In this document: positions 51,981-60,113 of the stretch, in pieces
Layout: each line of letters starts with the position of its first letter
How positions within the stretch are numbered: the stretch's first letter is position 1
Source: Sphingomonas oryzagri
GTDB lineage: Bacteria; Pseudomonadota; Alphaproteobacteria; Sphingomonadales; Sphingomonadaceae
Assembly (NCBI RefSeq): GCF_029906645.1
Contig: NZ_JARYGZ010000001.1
Location: 863,208 to 927,207 of the forward strand
Direction: 5' to 3'
DNA length: 64,000 bases
Made by a program: the position numbers and the translations under genes
The notes under the pieces: model-generated
Told to the model about the DNA's origin: nothing
What the model saw: only the letters and a program-made list of their open reading frames with translations
Database searches by the model: none

Positions 51981-52694
51981 TCAAGCGGTCAGGCTGGTGA
52001 CCAGGCCGGGTTCGTAATCGTCCACGATCAGCCGCGCGATCTTCGCTCCGGCATCGGCCGGCTGCTGGATCGTCGCGGGATCTTCGCCCGGATAGGCGTC
52101 CGCGCGCATCCTGGTGGCGGTGGCGCCGGGGTTCACGATCGCGACGCGGATCGTCGAGAGGTTCACCACCTCGTCGCCATAGGCCAGCACGAGGTTTTCG
52201 AGGGCCGCCTTGGAGGCCCCGTAGGCGCCCCAGTACGCGCGCGGCTGGCGCGCGACCGTCGAAGTGATCGCGACGACGCGGCCCCGCTCCGAACGGCGAA
52301 GCATCTGGTCGAAATTGGCGAGCATCGCCTGATTGGCCAGCACGTTGAGCGTTAGCAGCTGGTTGAAACGCTTGCCGTCGATCGAGGGCACCGGCGCAAG
52401 ATCGCCGAGCAGGCCGGCGTTGAGCACAAGGATGTCGAGCGCATCCCAGCGTCCGCCGATCGCGGTGGCGAGGCGCGCGATCGAGTCGCTCTCGGTCAGG
52501 TCCATCGGCGCGATCGTGGCGGAGCCCCCGGCCGCGTGGATGCGCTCTTCCAGTTCCTCCAGCCCGCCCGAGGTGCGCGCGGTCAGCACGACATGGGCAC
52601 CGGCGGCCGCCAGCGCCTCGGCCGTTGCCGCGCCGATGCCGCGCGAGGCGCCGGTGACGAGCGCGAGTTGTCCGGCGAGCGGCTTGTCGGTCAT
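51981..52694 (-). CDS. SDR-family NAD(P)-dependent oxidoreductase
   Basis: A 237-residue classical short-chain dehydrogenase. The cofactor motif is TGASRGIGAATAEALA, followed by LVLNAGLLG. The catalytic Ser is in AITSTVA and the YxxxK motif is YGASKAALEN. The closing VAIVNPGATATRMRADAYPGEDP fits the family. The ATG at 52694 is preferred; a GTG at 52703 is in frame. It follows purF on the same strand with 25 bp between, so it may be read from the purF transcript. The substrate is unknown. Confidence 0.86.
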   Translation of the reverse strand: MTDKPLAGQLALVTGASRGIGAATAEALAAAGAHVVLTARTSGGLEELEERIHAAGGSATIAPMDLTESDSIARLATAIGGRWDALDILVLNAGLLGDLAPVPSIDGKRFNQLLTLNVLANQAMLANFDQMLRRSERGRVVAITSTVARQPRAYWGAYGASKAALENLVLAYGDEVVNLSTIRVAIVNPGATATRMRADAYPGEDPATIQQPADAGAKIARLIVDDYEPGLVTSLTA

Positions 52695-52719
52695 TCTTCG
52701 CACATCCTGTGAAGAAGGG

Positions 52720-54177
52720 TTACGCCGCCCGCTCGCCCAGCAGCGAGAGCTGGTCGCCGGGTGCCACCTCTTCCTGGTCGGTCAGGTGGGTCGGATAGTC
52801 GCCGGTGAAGCACGCGTCGCAATATTGCGGCTTGCCCTCGTCACGGGCTTCCTCGCCGAGCGCCCGGTAAAGCCCGTCGATCGAGAGGAAGGCGAGGCTG
52901 TCGACCTTGATATAGTCGGCCATCTCGGCGACCGACATCTGCGCCGCCAGCAGCTTGGCCCGCTCGGGCGTGTCGACGCCGTAGAAGCAGGAATGGCGGG
53001 TCGGCGGCGAGGCGATGCGCATGTGCACCTCCTTGGCGCCGGCATCGCGCATCATCTGCACGATCTTGAGCGACGTCGTGCCGCGCACGATCGAATCGTC
53101 GATCAGGATGATCTTCTTGCCGTCGATCAGGGCGCGGTTGGCATTGTGCTTCAGCTTGACGCCGAGGTGGCGGATGCCGTCGCCGGGCTGGATGAAGGTG
53201 CGGCCGACATAGTGCGAGCGGATGATGCCGAGCTCGAACGGGATACCGGAGTGTTGCGCATAACCGATCGCCGCCGGCGTGCCCGAATCGGGGACGGGGA
53301 TGACGTAATCCGCCTCGACCGGGTTTTCGCGGGCGAGTTCCACGCCGATCTGCTTGCGCACCGAATAGACGCTGGTGCCGTCCACGATCGAATCGGGACG
53401 CGAGAAATAGACATGCTCGAAGATGCAGGGACGCGGGCCGATCGGCGCGAACGGGCGGTGCGAGCGGATGCCCTTCTCGCTGACGATCACGATCTCGCCC
53501 GGCTCGACCGAGCGCAGGAAGGTCGCGCCCACCATGTCGAGCGCCACCGTTTCCGACGCGAAGACATAGGCGTCGCCGACGCGGCCCATCACCAGCGGGC
53601 GGATGCCGAGCGGATCGCGGCAGGCGAGCATCCCCTCGGGCGTGGTGCAGACGAGACTGTAGGCGCCCTCGATCTGCTTGAGCGCATCGATGAAGCGATC
53701 GAGCAGGGTGCGGTAGCTGGAGGTGGCGACGAGGTGGATGATCACCTCGGTATCGCTGGTCGACTGGAAGATGGAGCCGCGCCGGACGAGATCGCGCTTC
53801 AGCTTCATCGCGTTGGAGATGTTGCCGTTATGCGCCACCGCGAAGCCGCCCGAGGCGAGATCGGCGTAGAGCGGCTGGACGTTGCGCAGCGCCGTGTCGC
53901 CGGTGGTGGCGTAGCGGACGTGACCCGCCGCCATCCGGCCGGGCAGCGCGCGGATCACGTCGTCGCGGTCGAAATTGCCGGCGACATGGCCCATCGCGCG
54001 GTGCGTGTGGAAGCTCTTGCCGTCCCACGCGGTGATGCCGGCGGCTTCCTGTCCGCGGTGCTGGAGCGCGTGCAGGCCCAGCGCCACCATGGCGGCGGCG
54101 GTGTCGGCACCGTAGATGCCGAAGACGCCGCACTCCTCGCGCAGCTTGTCGTCATCGAAGGGATGAGTCGTGAGCAT
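52720..54177 (-). CDS. purF: Amidophosphoribosyltransferase PurF
   Basis: PurF makes 5-phosphoribosylamine from PRPP and glutamine, the first step of purine synthesis. It is 485 residues. A 15-residue propeptide precedes the glutaminase nucleophile Cys16 (REECGVFG). HNGNISNAMKLKRDL follows, and the PRPP loop is ILIDDSIVRGTTS. PQYCDACFTGDYP supplies the Cys pair of the [4Fe–4S] cluster, so this is the oxygen-sensitive Bacillus type. The start at 54177 fits the propeptide length. Confidence 0.96.
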   Translation of the reverse strand: MLTTHPFDDDKLREECGVFGIYGADTAAAMVALGLHALQHRGQEAAGITAWDGKSFHTHRAMGHVAGNFDRDDVIRALPGRMAAGHVRYATTGDTALRNVQPLYADLASGGFAVAHNGNISNAMKLKRDLVRRGSIFQSTSDTEVIIHLVATSSYRTLLDRFIDALKQIEGAYSLVCTTPEGMLACRDPLGIRPLVMGRVGDAYVFASETVALDMVGATFLRSVEPGEIVIVSEKGIRSHRPFAPIGPRPCIFEHVYFSRPDSIVDGTSVYSVRKQIGVELARENPVEADYVIPVPDSGTPAAIGYAQHSGIPFELGIIRSHYVGRTFIQPGDGIRHLGVKLKHNANRALIDGKKIILIDDSIVRGTTSLKIVQMMRDAGAKEVHMRIASPPTRHSCFYGVDTPERAKLLAAQMSVAEMADYIKVDSLAFLSIDGLYRALGEEARDEGKPQYCDACFTGDYPTHLTDQEEVAPGDQLSLLGERAA

Positions 54178-54217
54178 CGTCGGGCGATTCCGTTCGCAGT
54201 ATCGGGGTTGCGCGCGC

Positions 54218-54245
54218 ATATAGGGAATGACTTCGCACTTGTCGC
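54218..54245 (-). promoter_or_regulatory. Probable promoter of purF
   Basis: On the minus strand, GCGACA (54240–54245) and CTATAT (54218–54223) are 16 bp apart, about 40 bp before the purF ATG. It overlaps the presumed −35 of hisI on the other strand (TTGTCG, 54239–54244), so the two genes may interfere with each other's start. Confidence 0.45.
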
Positions 54246-54273
54246 CCCTTTGTCACATAGCTAGCCGAAGGTC

Positions 54274-54633
54274 ATGGTGAACGACCGCGAGCAGGGCACG
54301 GCCCTCGATCCGAAATTTGATGCGAACGGCCTGATCACGGCGGTGGCGAGCCACGCCGGGACGGGCGAACTGCTGATGCTCGCGCACATGAATGCGGAGG
54401 CTCTGGCCAGGACGATCGAGACCGGCGAGGCGTGGTTCTTCTCCCGATCGCGCAATCGGCTGTGGAAGAAGGGCGAATCGTCCGGCCATGTGCTGACGGT
54501 CCGCGAAATGCGGATCGACTGCGATCAGGATGCGCTTTGGCTGATCGTCGACCCGGCGGGACCGGCCTGCCACACCGGCGAGCCGAGCTGCTTCTATCGG
54601 CGGCTGGATGGCGGCGAACTCGTCCGCATCTGA
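54274..54633 (+). CDS. hisI: Phosphoribosyl-AMP cyclohydrolase HisI
   Basis: A 119-residue metalloenzyme of histidine synthesis that opens the adenine ring of [28 protein letters not shown] carries the conserved core, [11 protein letters not shown] the metal-binding Asp and Cys, and [14 protein letters not shown] the other Cys ligands. It is a stand-alone form without the HisE domain. It diverges from purF. TTGTCG lies 35 nt before the ATG. Confidence 0.95.
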   Translation: MVNDREQGTALDPKFDANGLITAVASHAGTGELLMLAHMNAEALARTIETGEAWFFSRSRNRLWKKGESSGHVLTVREMRIDCDQDALWLIVDPAGPACHTGEPSCFYRRLDGGELVRI

Positions 54634-54634
54634 C

Positions 54635-54663
54635 TTGACCTTAACGTAAACGTCAACTAATCG
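54635..54663 (+). promoter_or_regulatory. Promoter–operator of the MerR–acyl-CoA dehydrogenase unit
   Basis: TTGACC (54635–54640) and TAATCG (54658–54663) are 17 bp apart and enclose the near-palindrome TTAACGTAAACGTCAA (54641–54656). The sequence is like the ACGTNNACGT-type operators reported for LiuR-type MerR regulators of acyl-CoA catabolism. The MerR ATG lies only nine bases after the −10 box, so the mRNA may be leaderless. Confidence 0.55.
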
Positions 54664-54671
54664 TTCGGGTC

Positions 54672-55082
54672 ATGAACGGCCCGGCCACCATCGACACGCC
54701 CGACCTTCACAATCGGGATACCTACACCATCACCGATCTCGCAGAGGAGTTCGGCGTCACCGCCCGCGCGCTGCGCTTCTACGAGGACGAGGGGCTGATC
54801 GCGCCCGAGCGTGTCGGCCTCGCGCGTATCTATTCCAAGCGCGATCGCGCGCGGCTGGCGTGGATCCTGCGCGGCAAGCGCGTCGGGTTCAGCCTGTCGG
54901 ACATCCGCGAGATGATCGATCTCTACGATGTCGGCGATGATCGCCACGAGCAGCGTCGCGTGACCGTCGCCAAGTGCGACGCGCATATCGAGAGCCTCAA
55001 GCGCCAGCGCGCCGATATCGATTCGGCGATCGCCGAGCTCACCCAGTTCGTCGAAGCGGTCAGAGCCGCCGACAGCCAGTAA
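54672..55082 (+). CDS. MerR-family transcriptional regulator (LiuR-like)
   Basis: A 136-residue regulator. The winged-helix domain TYTITDLAEEFGVTARALRFYEDEGLIAPER occupies about residues 17–47, followed by the second wing (RIYSKRDRARLAWILRGKRVGFSLSDIREMIDLYD) and a dimerising coiled coil. There is no metal-binding Cys cluster, as in MerR proteins that sense acyl-CoA or amino acid catabolites. It precedes the acyl-CoA dehydrogenase gene by 12 bp and probably controls it and itself. Confidence 0.9.
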   Translation: MNGPATIDTPDLHNRDTYTITDLAEEFGVTARALRFYEDEGLIAPERVGLARIYSKRDRARLAWILRGKRVGFSLSDIREMIDLYDVGDDRHEQRRVTVAKCDAHIESLKRQRADIDSAIAELTQFVEAVRAADSQ

Positions 55083-55094
55083 GGAGTTTTCAGG

Positions 55095-56885
55095 ATGCCG
55101 ACCTACACGCCGCCGGTGGCGGACACGCGTTTCGTGCTCGATCAGGTGCTGAAGCTCGATCGCTTCTCGAACCTGCCCGGCTTCCAGTCGGCGACGCCGG
55201 ACATGGTGGAGGCGATTCTGGATCAGGGCGGCCGCTTCTGCGCCGATGTGATCTTCCCGCTCAACCAGTCGGGCGATGCCGAGGGCTGCACGCGCCACGA
55301 CGATGCCTCGGTGACGACGCCCAAGGGCTTCAAGGATGCCTACAAGCAGCTCGCGGAAGGTGGCTGGATCGGCCTTGCCGCGCCGGAAGAGTTCGGTGGG
55401 CAGGGCCTGCCGCACGTCGTCGCGACGGCGTTCGAGGAATATCTGATCTCGTCGGGCGTCGCCTTCGCCATGTATCCGGGGCTGAGCCAGGGTGCGATGG
55501 CGGCGATCCACGCGGTCGGATCGGACGCGCAGAAGGCCCTCTATCTGCCGAAGATGGTGACGGGCGAATGGACCGGCACGATGAACCTCACCGAGCCGCA
55601 TTGCGGCACCGATCTCGGCCTGATCAAGACCAAGGCGGTGCCCAACGACGACGGCACCTTCGCGATCACCGGCACCAAGATCTTCATCTCGGCCGGCGAG
55701 CACGACATGTCCGGCAACATCGTCCACCTCGTGCTGGCCAAGCTGCCCGGCGCGCCGGAGGGATCGAAGGGCATCTCGCTGTTCATCGTGCCCAAGTTCC
55801 TGCCCGATGCTGACGGCAATCCCGGCACGCGCAACGGCGTCGCCTGCGGGTCCATCGAGGAGAAGATGGGCATCCACGGCAACTCGACCTGCGTGATGAA
55901 CTACGACGGCGCCACCGGCTGGCTGCTTGGCGAGGAGAACAAAGGCCTCGCCGCGATGTTCATCATGATGAACGCGGCGCGTCTCGGCGTCGGCCTGCAG
56001 GGCCTCGGCATCGCCGAGACCGCCTACCAGAACGCCGTCGCCTATGCGAAGGATCGCCGCCAGGGCCGCGCGCTTACCGGGCCGGCCGAGCCCGACAAGC
56101 CCGCCGACACCCTGTTCGTCCACCCCGACGTCCGCCGGATGCTGATGGAGGCGAAGGCCAATCTGGAAGGCGCGCGCGCGCTGATCCTGTGGGGCGCGCT
56201 GCAGAACGACCTGTCGCACCATGCCGCCAGCGAGGAGGATCGCGCCGCTGCCGACGAACTGCTCGGTCTGGTGACGCCGGTGATCAAGGGCTACCTCACC
56301 GATCTCGGCTACCAGATCGCGACCAACTCGCAGCAGGTGTTCGGCGGCCACGGCTACATCCGCGAATACGGCATGGAGCAGTATGTCCGCGATGCCCGTA
56401 TCGCGATGATCTACGAGGGCACCAACGGCGTGCAGGCGATGGACCTCGTCGGCCGCAAGCTGCCGCGCCACGGCGGCAATGCGGCGATGGCGCTGTTCGG
56501 GCTGATCTCGGCCGACATCGCCGAGGCTAAGGACGGCCCGCAGGCGGAACTCGCCGGCCATCTGGAGAAGGCGGTCGGCCAGCTGCAGGCGGGCGCGATG
56601 TGGCTGATGCAGAACGGCATGAAGGACCCGAACAATGCCGGTGCCGCGGCTTATCCGCTGATGACGATGATGGGCATCGTCGCGATTGGCTGGATGTGGC
56701 TGAAGATGGCGCGCGCCGCGCAGGTGCAGATCGACGCGGGCGAGGGCGACAAGGCGTTCCTCGAAGCCAAGCTGATCACCGCCCGCTTCTACGCCGAGCG
56801 CGTCCTCCCCGACGCCGGCGCGCTTCGCCGCAAGCTGGAGGGCGGTGCCGAGGCGATCATGGCGCTGCCGGTCGAGGCTTTCTAA
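55095..56885 (+). CDS. Acyl-CoA dehydrogenase with C-terminal extension (DmdC/AcdA-like)
   Basis: A 596-residue FAD enzyme that oxidises an acyl-CoA to the 2-enoyl-CoA. Marks are GGWIGLAAPEEFGGQGLPH, MNLTEPHCGTDLGLIKTKA, ITGTKIFISAGEHD and the catalytic Glu in IAMIYEGTNGVQAMDLVGRKL. The extra N-terminal helix and C-terminal domain (about 470–590) place it with the long acyl-CoA dehydrogenases such as 3-methylmercaptopropionyl-CoA dehydrogenase. The substrate is not certain. AAGGAG precedes the ATG. Confidence 0.92.
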   Translation: MPTYTPPVADTRFVLDQVLKLDRFSNLPGFQSATPDMVEAILDQGGRFCADVIFPLNQSGDAEGCTRHDDASVTTPKGFKDAYKQLAEGGWIGLAAPEEFGGQGLPHVVATAFEEYLISSGVAFAMYPGLSQGAMAAIHAVGSDAQKALYLPKMVTGEWTGTMNLTEPHCGTDLGLIKTKAVPNDDGTFAITGTKIFISAGEHDMSGNIVHLVLAKLPGAPEGSKGISLFIVPKFLPDADGNPGTRNGVACGSIEEKMGIHGNSTCVMNYDGATGWLLGEENKGLAAMFIMMNAARLGVGLQGLGIAETAYQNAVAYAKDRRQGRALTGPAEPDKPADTLFVHPDVRRMLMEAKANLEGARALILWGALQNDLSHHAASEEDRAAADELLGLVTPVIKGYLTDLGYQIATNSQQVFGGHGYIREYGMEQYVRDARIAMIYEGTNGVQAMDLVGRKLPRHGGNAAMALFGLISADIAEAKDGPQAELAGHLEKAVGQLQAGAMWLMQNGMKDPNNAGAAAYPLMTMMGIVAIGWMWLKMARAAQVQIDAGEGDKAFLEAKLITARFYAERVLPDAGALRRKLEGGAEAIMALPVEAF

Positions 56886-57340
56886 AGGCTGAGATGCAGG
56901 AACTGGTTGAAGGCGCTCGGCGTGTAGTCGCCGAACGCCTCGCCGTTCGCGAAACCGCGTTTGCGATAGAGAGCCAGCGCGGGATCGAAGGCCGGGCCGC
57001 TGCCGGTTTCTAGGCTCAGTTGAGTGATACCGCGACGCCGTGCCTCGGCGATGATGTGATCGAGCAACGCGGCCGCCACGCCCCGGCGCAGGTGATCGGG
57101 GTGGGTGCGCATCGATTTGAGTTCGGCGCTGCCTCCGCCCAGCACCTTGAGCGCACCGATGCCGGCGAGCGTGTCGCCGTTCCATACGCCCCATACCGTC
57201 ACGTCGGGCATCGTTAGTCCCGACAGATCGAGCGCGAAGACGCTGTCGGCGGGCGAATTGGCGTGCATTCCGGACAGGTGCAGCGCGAGCAAGGCGCGCG
57301 TCTGCTCGCCGGTCAGGTCGTCGGGGCGAATGTCGAACAT
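56882..57340 (-). CDS. GNAT-family N-acetyltransferase
   Basis: A 152-residue acetyltransferase. The acetyl-CoA-binding region is MRTHPDHLRRGVAAALLDHIIAEARRRG (pyrophosphate loop RRGVAA), followed by LSLETGSGPAFDPALALYRKRGF. The ATG at 57340 matches the family N-terminus (FDIRPDDL). It converges on the acyl-CoA dehydrogenase, sharing four bases at the stops. The substrate is unknown; the closest types are YafP/ElaA-like small-molecule acetyltransferases. Confidence 0.86.
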   Translation of the reverse strand: MFDIRPDDLTGEQTRALLALHLSGMHANSPADSVFALDLSGLTMPDVTVWGVWNGDTLAGIGALKVLGGGSAELKSMRTHPDHLRRGVAAALLDHIIAEARRRGITQLSLETGSGPAFDPALALYRKRGFANGEAFGDYTPSAFNQFLHLSL

Positions 57341-57380
57341 GCCGGCGATCCTAGCGACCGCCGGCACGGTTCGTCATCCC

Positions 57381-57710
57381 TTAGCGGCGATACTGCCGAT
57401 CATGCTTCTGCACGCGGATCGAGGCGCTCAGCGCGTTGAAGCGGCGATCGAGGTCGGCACGCTCGGCGATGGTCAGGCCGGGGCGCGAGCGGCGATAGTC
57501 CGCCTCGCGACGCTCCAGCGCGACGAAGCGGGTGCGCAGGCTGGCGGCCTCGGCGCGGGTCAGCGCGCCCGAACGCACGCCCTGCTCGATGCGGTTGTAG
57601 AGATTCGCCTGGCGACCGTTGATCGACTGCCACGGCGCCGCGCTGGCGATGCCGGGGACGATGGCGGTGAGGCTGGCGGCGGCTACGAGGCCGAGAATAG
57701 TACGCTTCAT
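57381..57710 (-). CDS. Small secreted hypothetical protein
   Basis: A 109-residue protein with a clear signal peptide (KRTILGLVAAASLTAIVPGIASA, cleavage before APW), followed by an Arg-rich mature part with helices (NLYNRIEQGVRSGALTRAEAASLRTRF and RADLDRRFNALSASIR). The basic, helical mature part resembles small periplasmic Arg/Ala-rich proteins common in sphingomonads. The function is unknown. The start is the ATG at 57710. Confidence 0.75.
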   Translation of the reverse strand: MKRTILGLVAAASLTAIVPGIASAAPWQSINGRQANLYNRIEQGVRSGALTRAEAASLRTRFVALERREADYRRSRPGLTIAERADLDRRFNALSASIRVQKHDRQYRR

Positions 57711-57774
57711 GATGTCACTCCCGAATGACCGTCCCCCCGGATCGGTGCATCGGGAATAGATCGATGCCGCTGAA

Positions 57775-57813
57775 GCGAGGCTGAGCAACCCGTTGCCGGG
57801 CGTTCAGCCTCGC
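57775..57813. terminator. Hairpin between cysK and the small secreted protein gene
   Basis: A 10-bp perfect stem (57775–57784 with 57804–57813) with a 19-base loop lies just after the cysK stop on the minus strand. There is no long T tract, so termination is likely but not certain. Confidence 0.5.
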
Positions 57814-57823
57814 ATCGTCCGGA

Positions 57824-58744
57824 TCACGCTTCAGGCAGGAAATCCGGCACCGAGAGATAGCGCTCGCCGGTATCGTAGTTGAAGCCGAGCACCTTCACGC
57901 CGTTGCCCAGCTCCGCCAGCTTCTGCTTGATCGCGGCGAGAGTCGCGCCGGACGAGATGCCGACCAGCACGCCCTCCTTCGTGGCGGACTGGCGCGCCAT
58001 CTCCTTGGCATCGGCCGGATCGACCTGGATCACGCCGTCGAGCAGCTGGGTGTGGAGGTTGGTCGGCACGAAGCCGGCGCCGATGCCCTGGATCGGGTGC
58101 GGGCCGGGCTGGCCGCCCGAGATGACCGGCGACAGCGTCGGCTCGACCGCGAACACCTTGAGGGCCGGCCATTCCTTCTTCAGCCGCTCGGCGACGCCGG
58201 TGATGTGGCCGCCCGTGCCGACGCCGGTGACGATCACGTCGAGCGGGCTATCGGCGAAATCGGCGAGGATCTCCTCGGCCGTCGTTCGCACGTGCACGGC
58301 GACGTTCGCCGGATTCTCGAACTGGCTGGGAATCCACGCGCCCTCGGTCTGCTCGGCCAACTCGGCGGCGCGCTCGATCGCGCCCTTCATGCCCTTTTCG
58401 CGCGGAGTGAGATCGAAGCTCGCGCCATAGGCCAGCATCAGCCGCCGCCGCTCCACCGACATGCTCTCCGGCATGACGAGGATCAGCTTGTACCCCTTCA
58501 CTGCCGCCACCATGGCCAGGCCGATGCCGGTATTGCCGGATGTCGGCTCGATGATCGTGCCGCCGGGCTTGAGCTTTCCGCTCTTCTCGGCGTCCTCGAT
58601 CATCGCCAGCGCGATGCGGTCCTTGATCGAACCGCCGGGGTTGGTCCGCTCGGACTTGATCCATACCTCGGCGTCGGGGAACAGCTTGGCGTAGCGGACG
58701 TGGGGCGTGTTGCCGATCGTCTCCAGGATATTCCGGGCCTTCAT
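57824..58744 (-). CDS. cysK: Cysteine synthase A
   Basis: CysK makes cysteine from O-acetylserine and sulfide with PLP, in the cytoplasm. It is 306 residues. The PLP lysine is Lys41 in [11 protein letters not shown]. The substrate-binding [11 protein letters not shown] and the phosphate loop [12 protein letters not shown] are present, and the Ser that meets the PLP ring nitrogen lies in GISSGAT. Its start overlaps the end of the MFS transporter gene (ATGA). Confidence 0.95.
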   Translation of the reverse strand: MKARNILETIGNTPHVRYAKLFPDAEVWIKSERTNPGGSIKDRIALAMIEDAEKSGKLKPGGTIIEPTSGNTGIGLAMVAAVKGYKLILVMPESMSVERRRLMLAYGASFDLTPREKGMKGAIERAAELAEQTEGAWIPSQFENPANVAVHVRTTAEEILADFADSPLDVIVTGVGTGGHITGVAERLKKEWPALKVFAVEPTLSPVISGGQPGPHPIQGIGAGFVPTNLHTQLLDGVIQVDPADAKEMARQSATKEGVLVGISSGATLAAIKQKLAELGNGVKVLGFNYDTGERYLSVPDFLPEA

Positions 58745-60021
58745 GCTGCCGTTTCCTTCTCCAGGGGGATGTCTTCGAGTGTCTTGGGGGGATCAAAGGT
58801 CTTCGCGCGCTTCAACTCGGGGAACCACCAGCTCCAGCTTACCGCGACCAGCACCGCGCCGACGCCGCCCGCGATCACGGCGGGGACAGGGCCGATCAGG
58901 CCGGCGAGAAAGCCGCTCTCCGCCTCGCCCAGCTCGTTGGAGCCGGAGATGAACAGCGAGGAGACGGCTCCGACGCGGCCGCGCATGTCGTCCGGCGTCC
59001 ACAGCTGGATCAGTGACTGGCGGACATAGACCGATATCATGTCCGCCGCGCCAAGGATGGCAAGGCACAGCAGCGACAACGGCATCCAGCGCGAGAGGCC
59101 GAAGCCCGCCGTCGCCAGCCCGAAGATGCCGACCGCGATCAGCATCTTGACGCCGACATTGCTCTTGAGCGGACGGATGCTCAGCGTCAGCGCCATGATC
59201 GCCGATCCGAAGGACGGCGCCGCGCGCAGATTGCCGAGACCTTCGGCACCGACGTGCAGCACATCCTTGGCGTATACCGGCAACATCGCCGTCGCGCCGC
59301 CGAGCAGCACCGCGAACAGATCGAGCGAGATCGCGCCCAGCACCAGCCGGTTGCGGCGGACATAGTGGAGTCCGTCGATCATCTGCGCCCACGGATTGGT
59401 CGATCCGCCGATCGCGCGGCGGGGCAGCGGACGGATGAACATCAGGCAGACGAAGCAGGTCGCAAACAGCGCCGTCGATACGGCATAGGGAACCCAAGGC
59501 GCCGCAGCATAGAGATAGCCGCCCAGCGCCGGGCCGATCACCGAACCGCTCTGCCAGCTGATCGAGCTGAAGGCGATCGCGGTCGGCAGCACGGCGGCCG
59601 GTACCAGATTGGGGGCGATCGCACCCAGGGCAGGCCCGGCGAAGGCGCGTGCAACGCCGAGCAGCGCCGCGATCCCGAACAGCGCTGGCAGGGTGGTCGT
59701 GCCGCTCCATGCGAGCAGCCCGAGCGTGGCGGCGCAGCACAGTTCCAGCAGCGCGGTCGATCGCGCGATGAAGCGGCGATCGACGCGATCCGCCGTCCAG
59801 CCCGTCACCAGCGTCAGCGCCAGCAGCGGCAGGAATTGCGCAAGGCCGATCCAGCCGAGCTGCAGCGCGGCCGCATGCACCCCCATCGTCCGGCGTGCGA
59901 TGTCGTACACCTGCCACCCGATCACGATCACCATGGAGAGCTGCGCGATCGTGGAGGCGAAGCGTGCGACCCAGTAGAAGCGGTAATCGCGGAAGGTGAA
60001 GGGGTGGGGAGCCTTGTCCAT
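58741..60021 (-). CDS. MFS transporter, EntS/DHA3-like
   Basis: A 426-residue major facilitator with about 12 helices. It opens with [33 protein letters not shown], has the loop 2–3 motif [15 protein letters not shown], and [43 protein letters not shown], a sequence typical of the MFS_3 (EntS) group. The C-terminus is cytoplasmic. It overlaps cysK by four bases, which suggests a cysteine- or sulfur-related export role, but the substrate is unknown. Confidence 0.88.
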   Translation of the reverse strand: MDKAPHPFTFRDYRFYWVARFASTIAQLSMVIVIGWQVYDIARRTMGVHAAALQLGWIGLAQFLPLLALTLVTGWTADRVDRRFIARSTALLELCCAATLGLLAWSGTTTLPALFGIAALLGVARAFAGPALGAIAPNLVPAAVLPTAIAFSSISWQSGSVIGPALGGYLYAAAPWVPYAVSTALFATCFVCLMFIRPLPRRAIGGSTNPWAQMIDGLHYVRRNRLVLGAISLDLFAVLLGGATAMLPVYAKDVLHVGAEGLGNLRAAPSFGSAIMALTLSIRPLKSNVGVKMLIAVGIFGLATAGFGLSRWMPLSLLCLAILGAADMISVYVRQSLIQLWTPDDMRGRVGAVSSLFISGSNELGEAESGFLAGLIGPVPAVIAGGVGAVLVAVSWSWWFPELKRAKTFDPPKTLEDIPLEKETAA

Positions 60022-60113
60022 CGCTGCCGTCCTTAGGACCGCCGCCGCCATCCGCGCAACCGCGCCGTGGTGGCGCGACGAAAGAAAGTCTATCCTTGCG
60101 CTAGGAAATGGGC

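Noticed and set aside
52333-54264. A 643-codon plus-strand frame opposite purF
   Set aside because: purF has all family motifs on the other strand; this frame is an Asp/Arg-rich shadow.
54657-57194. An 845-codon open frame on the minus strand opposite the MerR and acyl-CoA dehydrogenase genes
   Set aside because: The translation is rich in Arg, His, Asp and Gln with no motif, and the plus strand carries two clear genes. High GC content keeps the antisense frame open.
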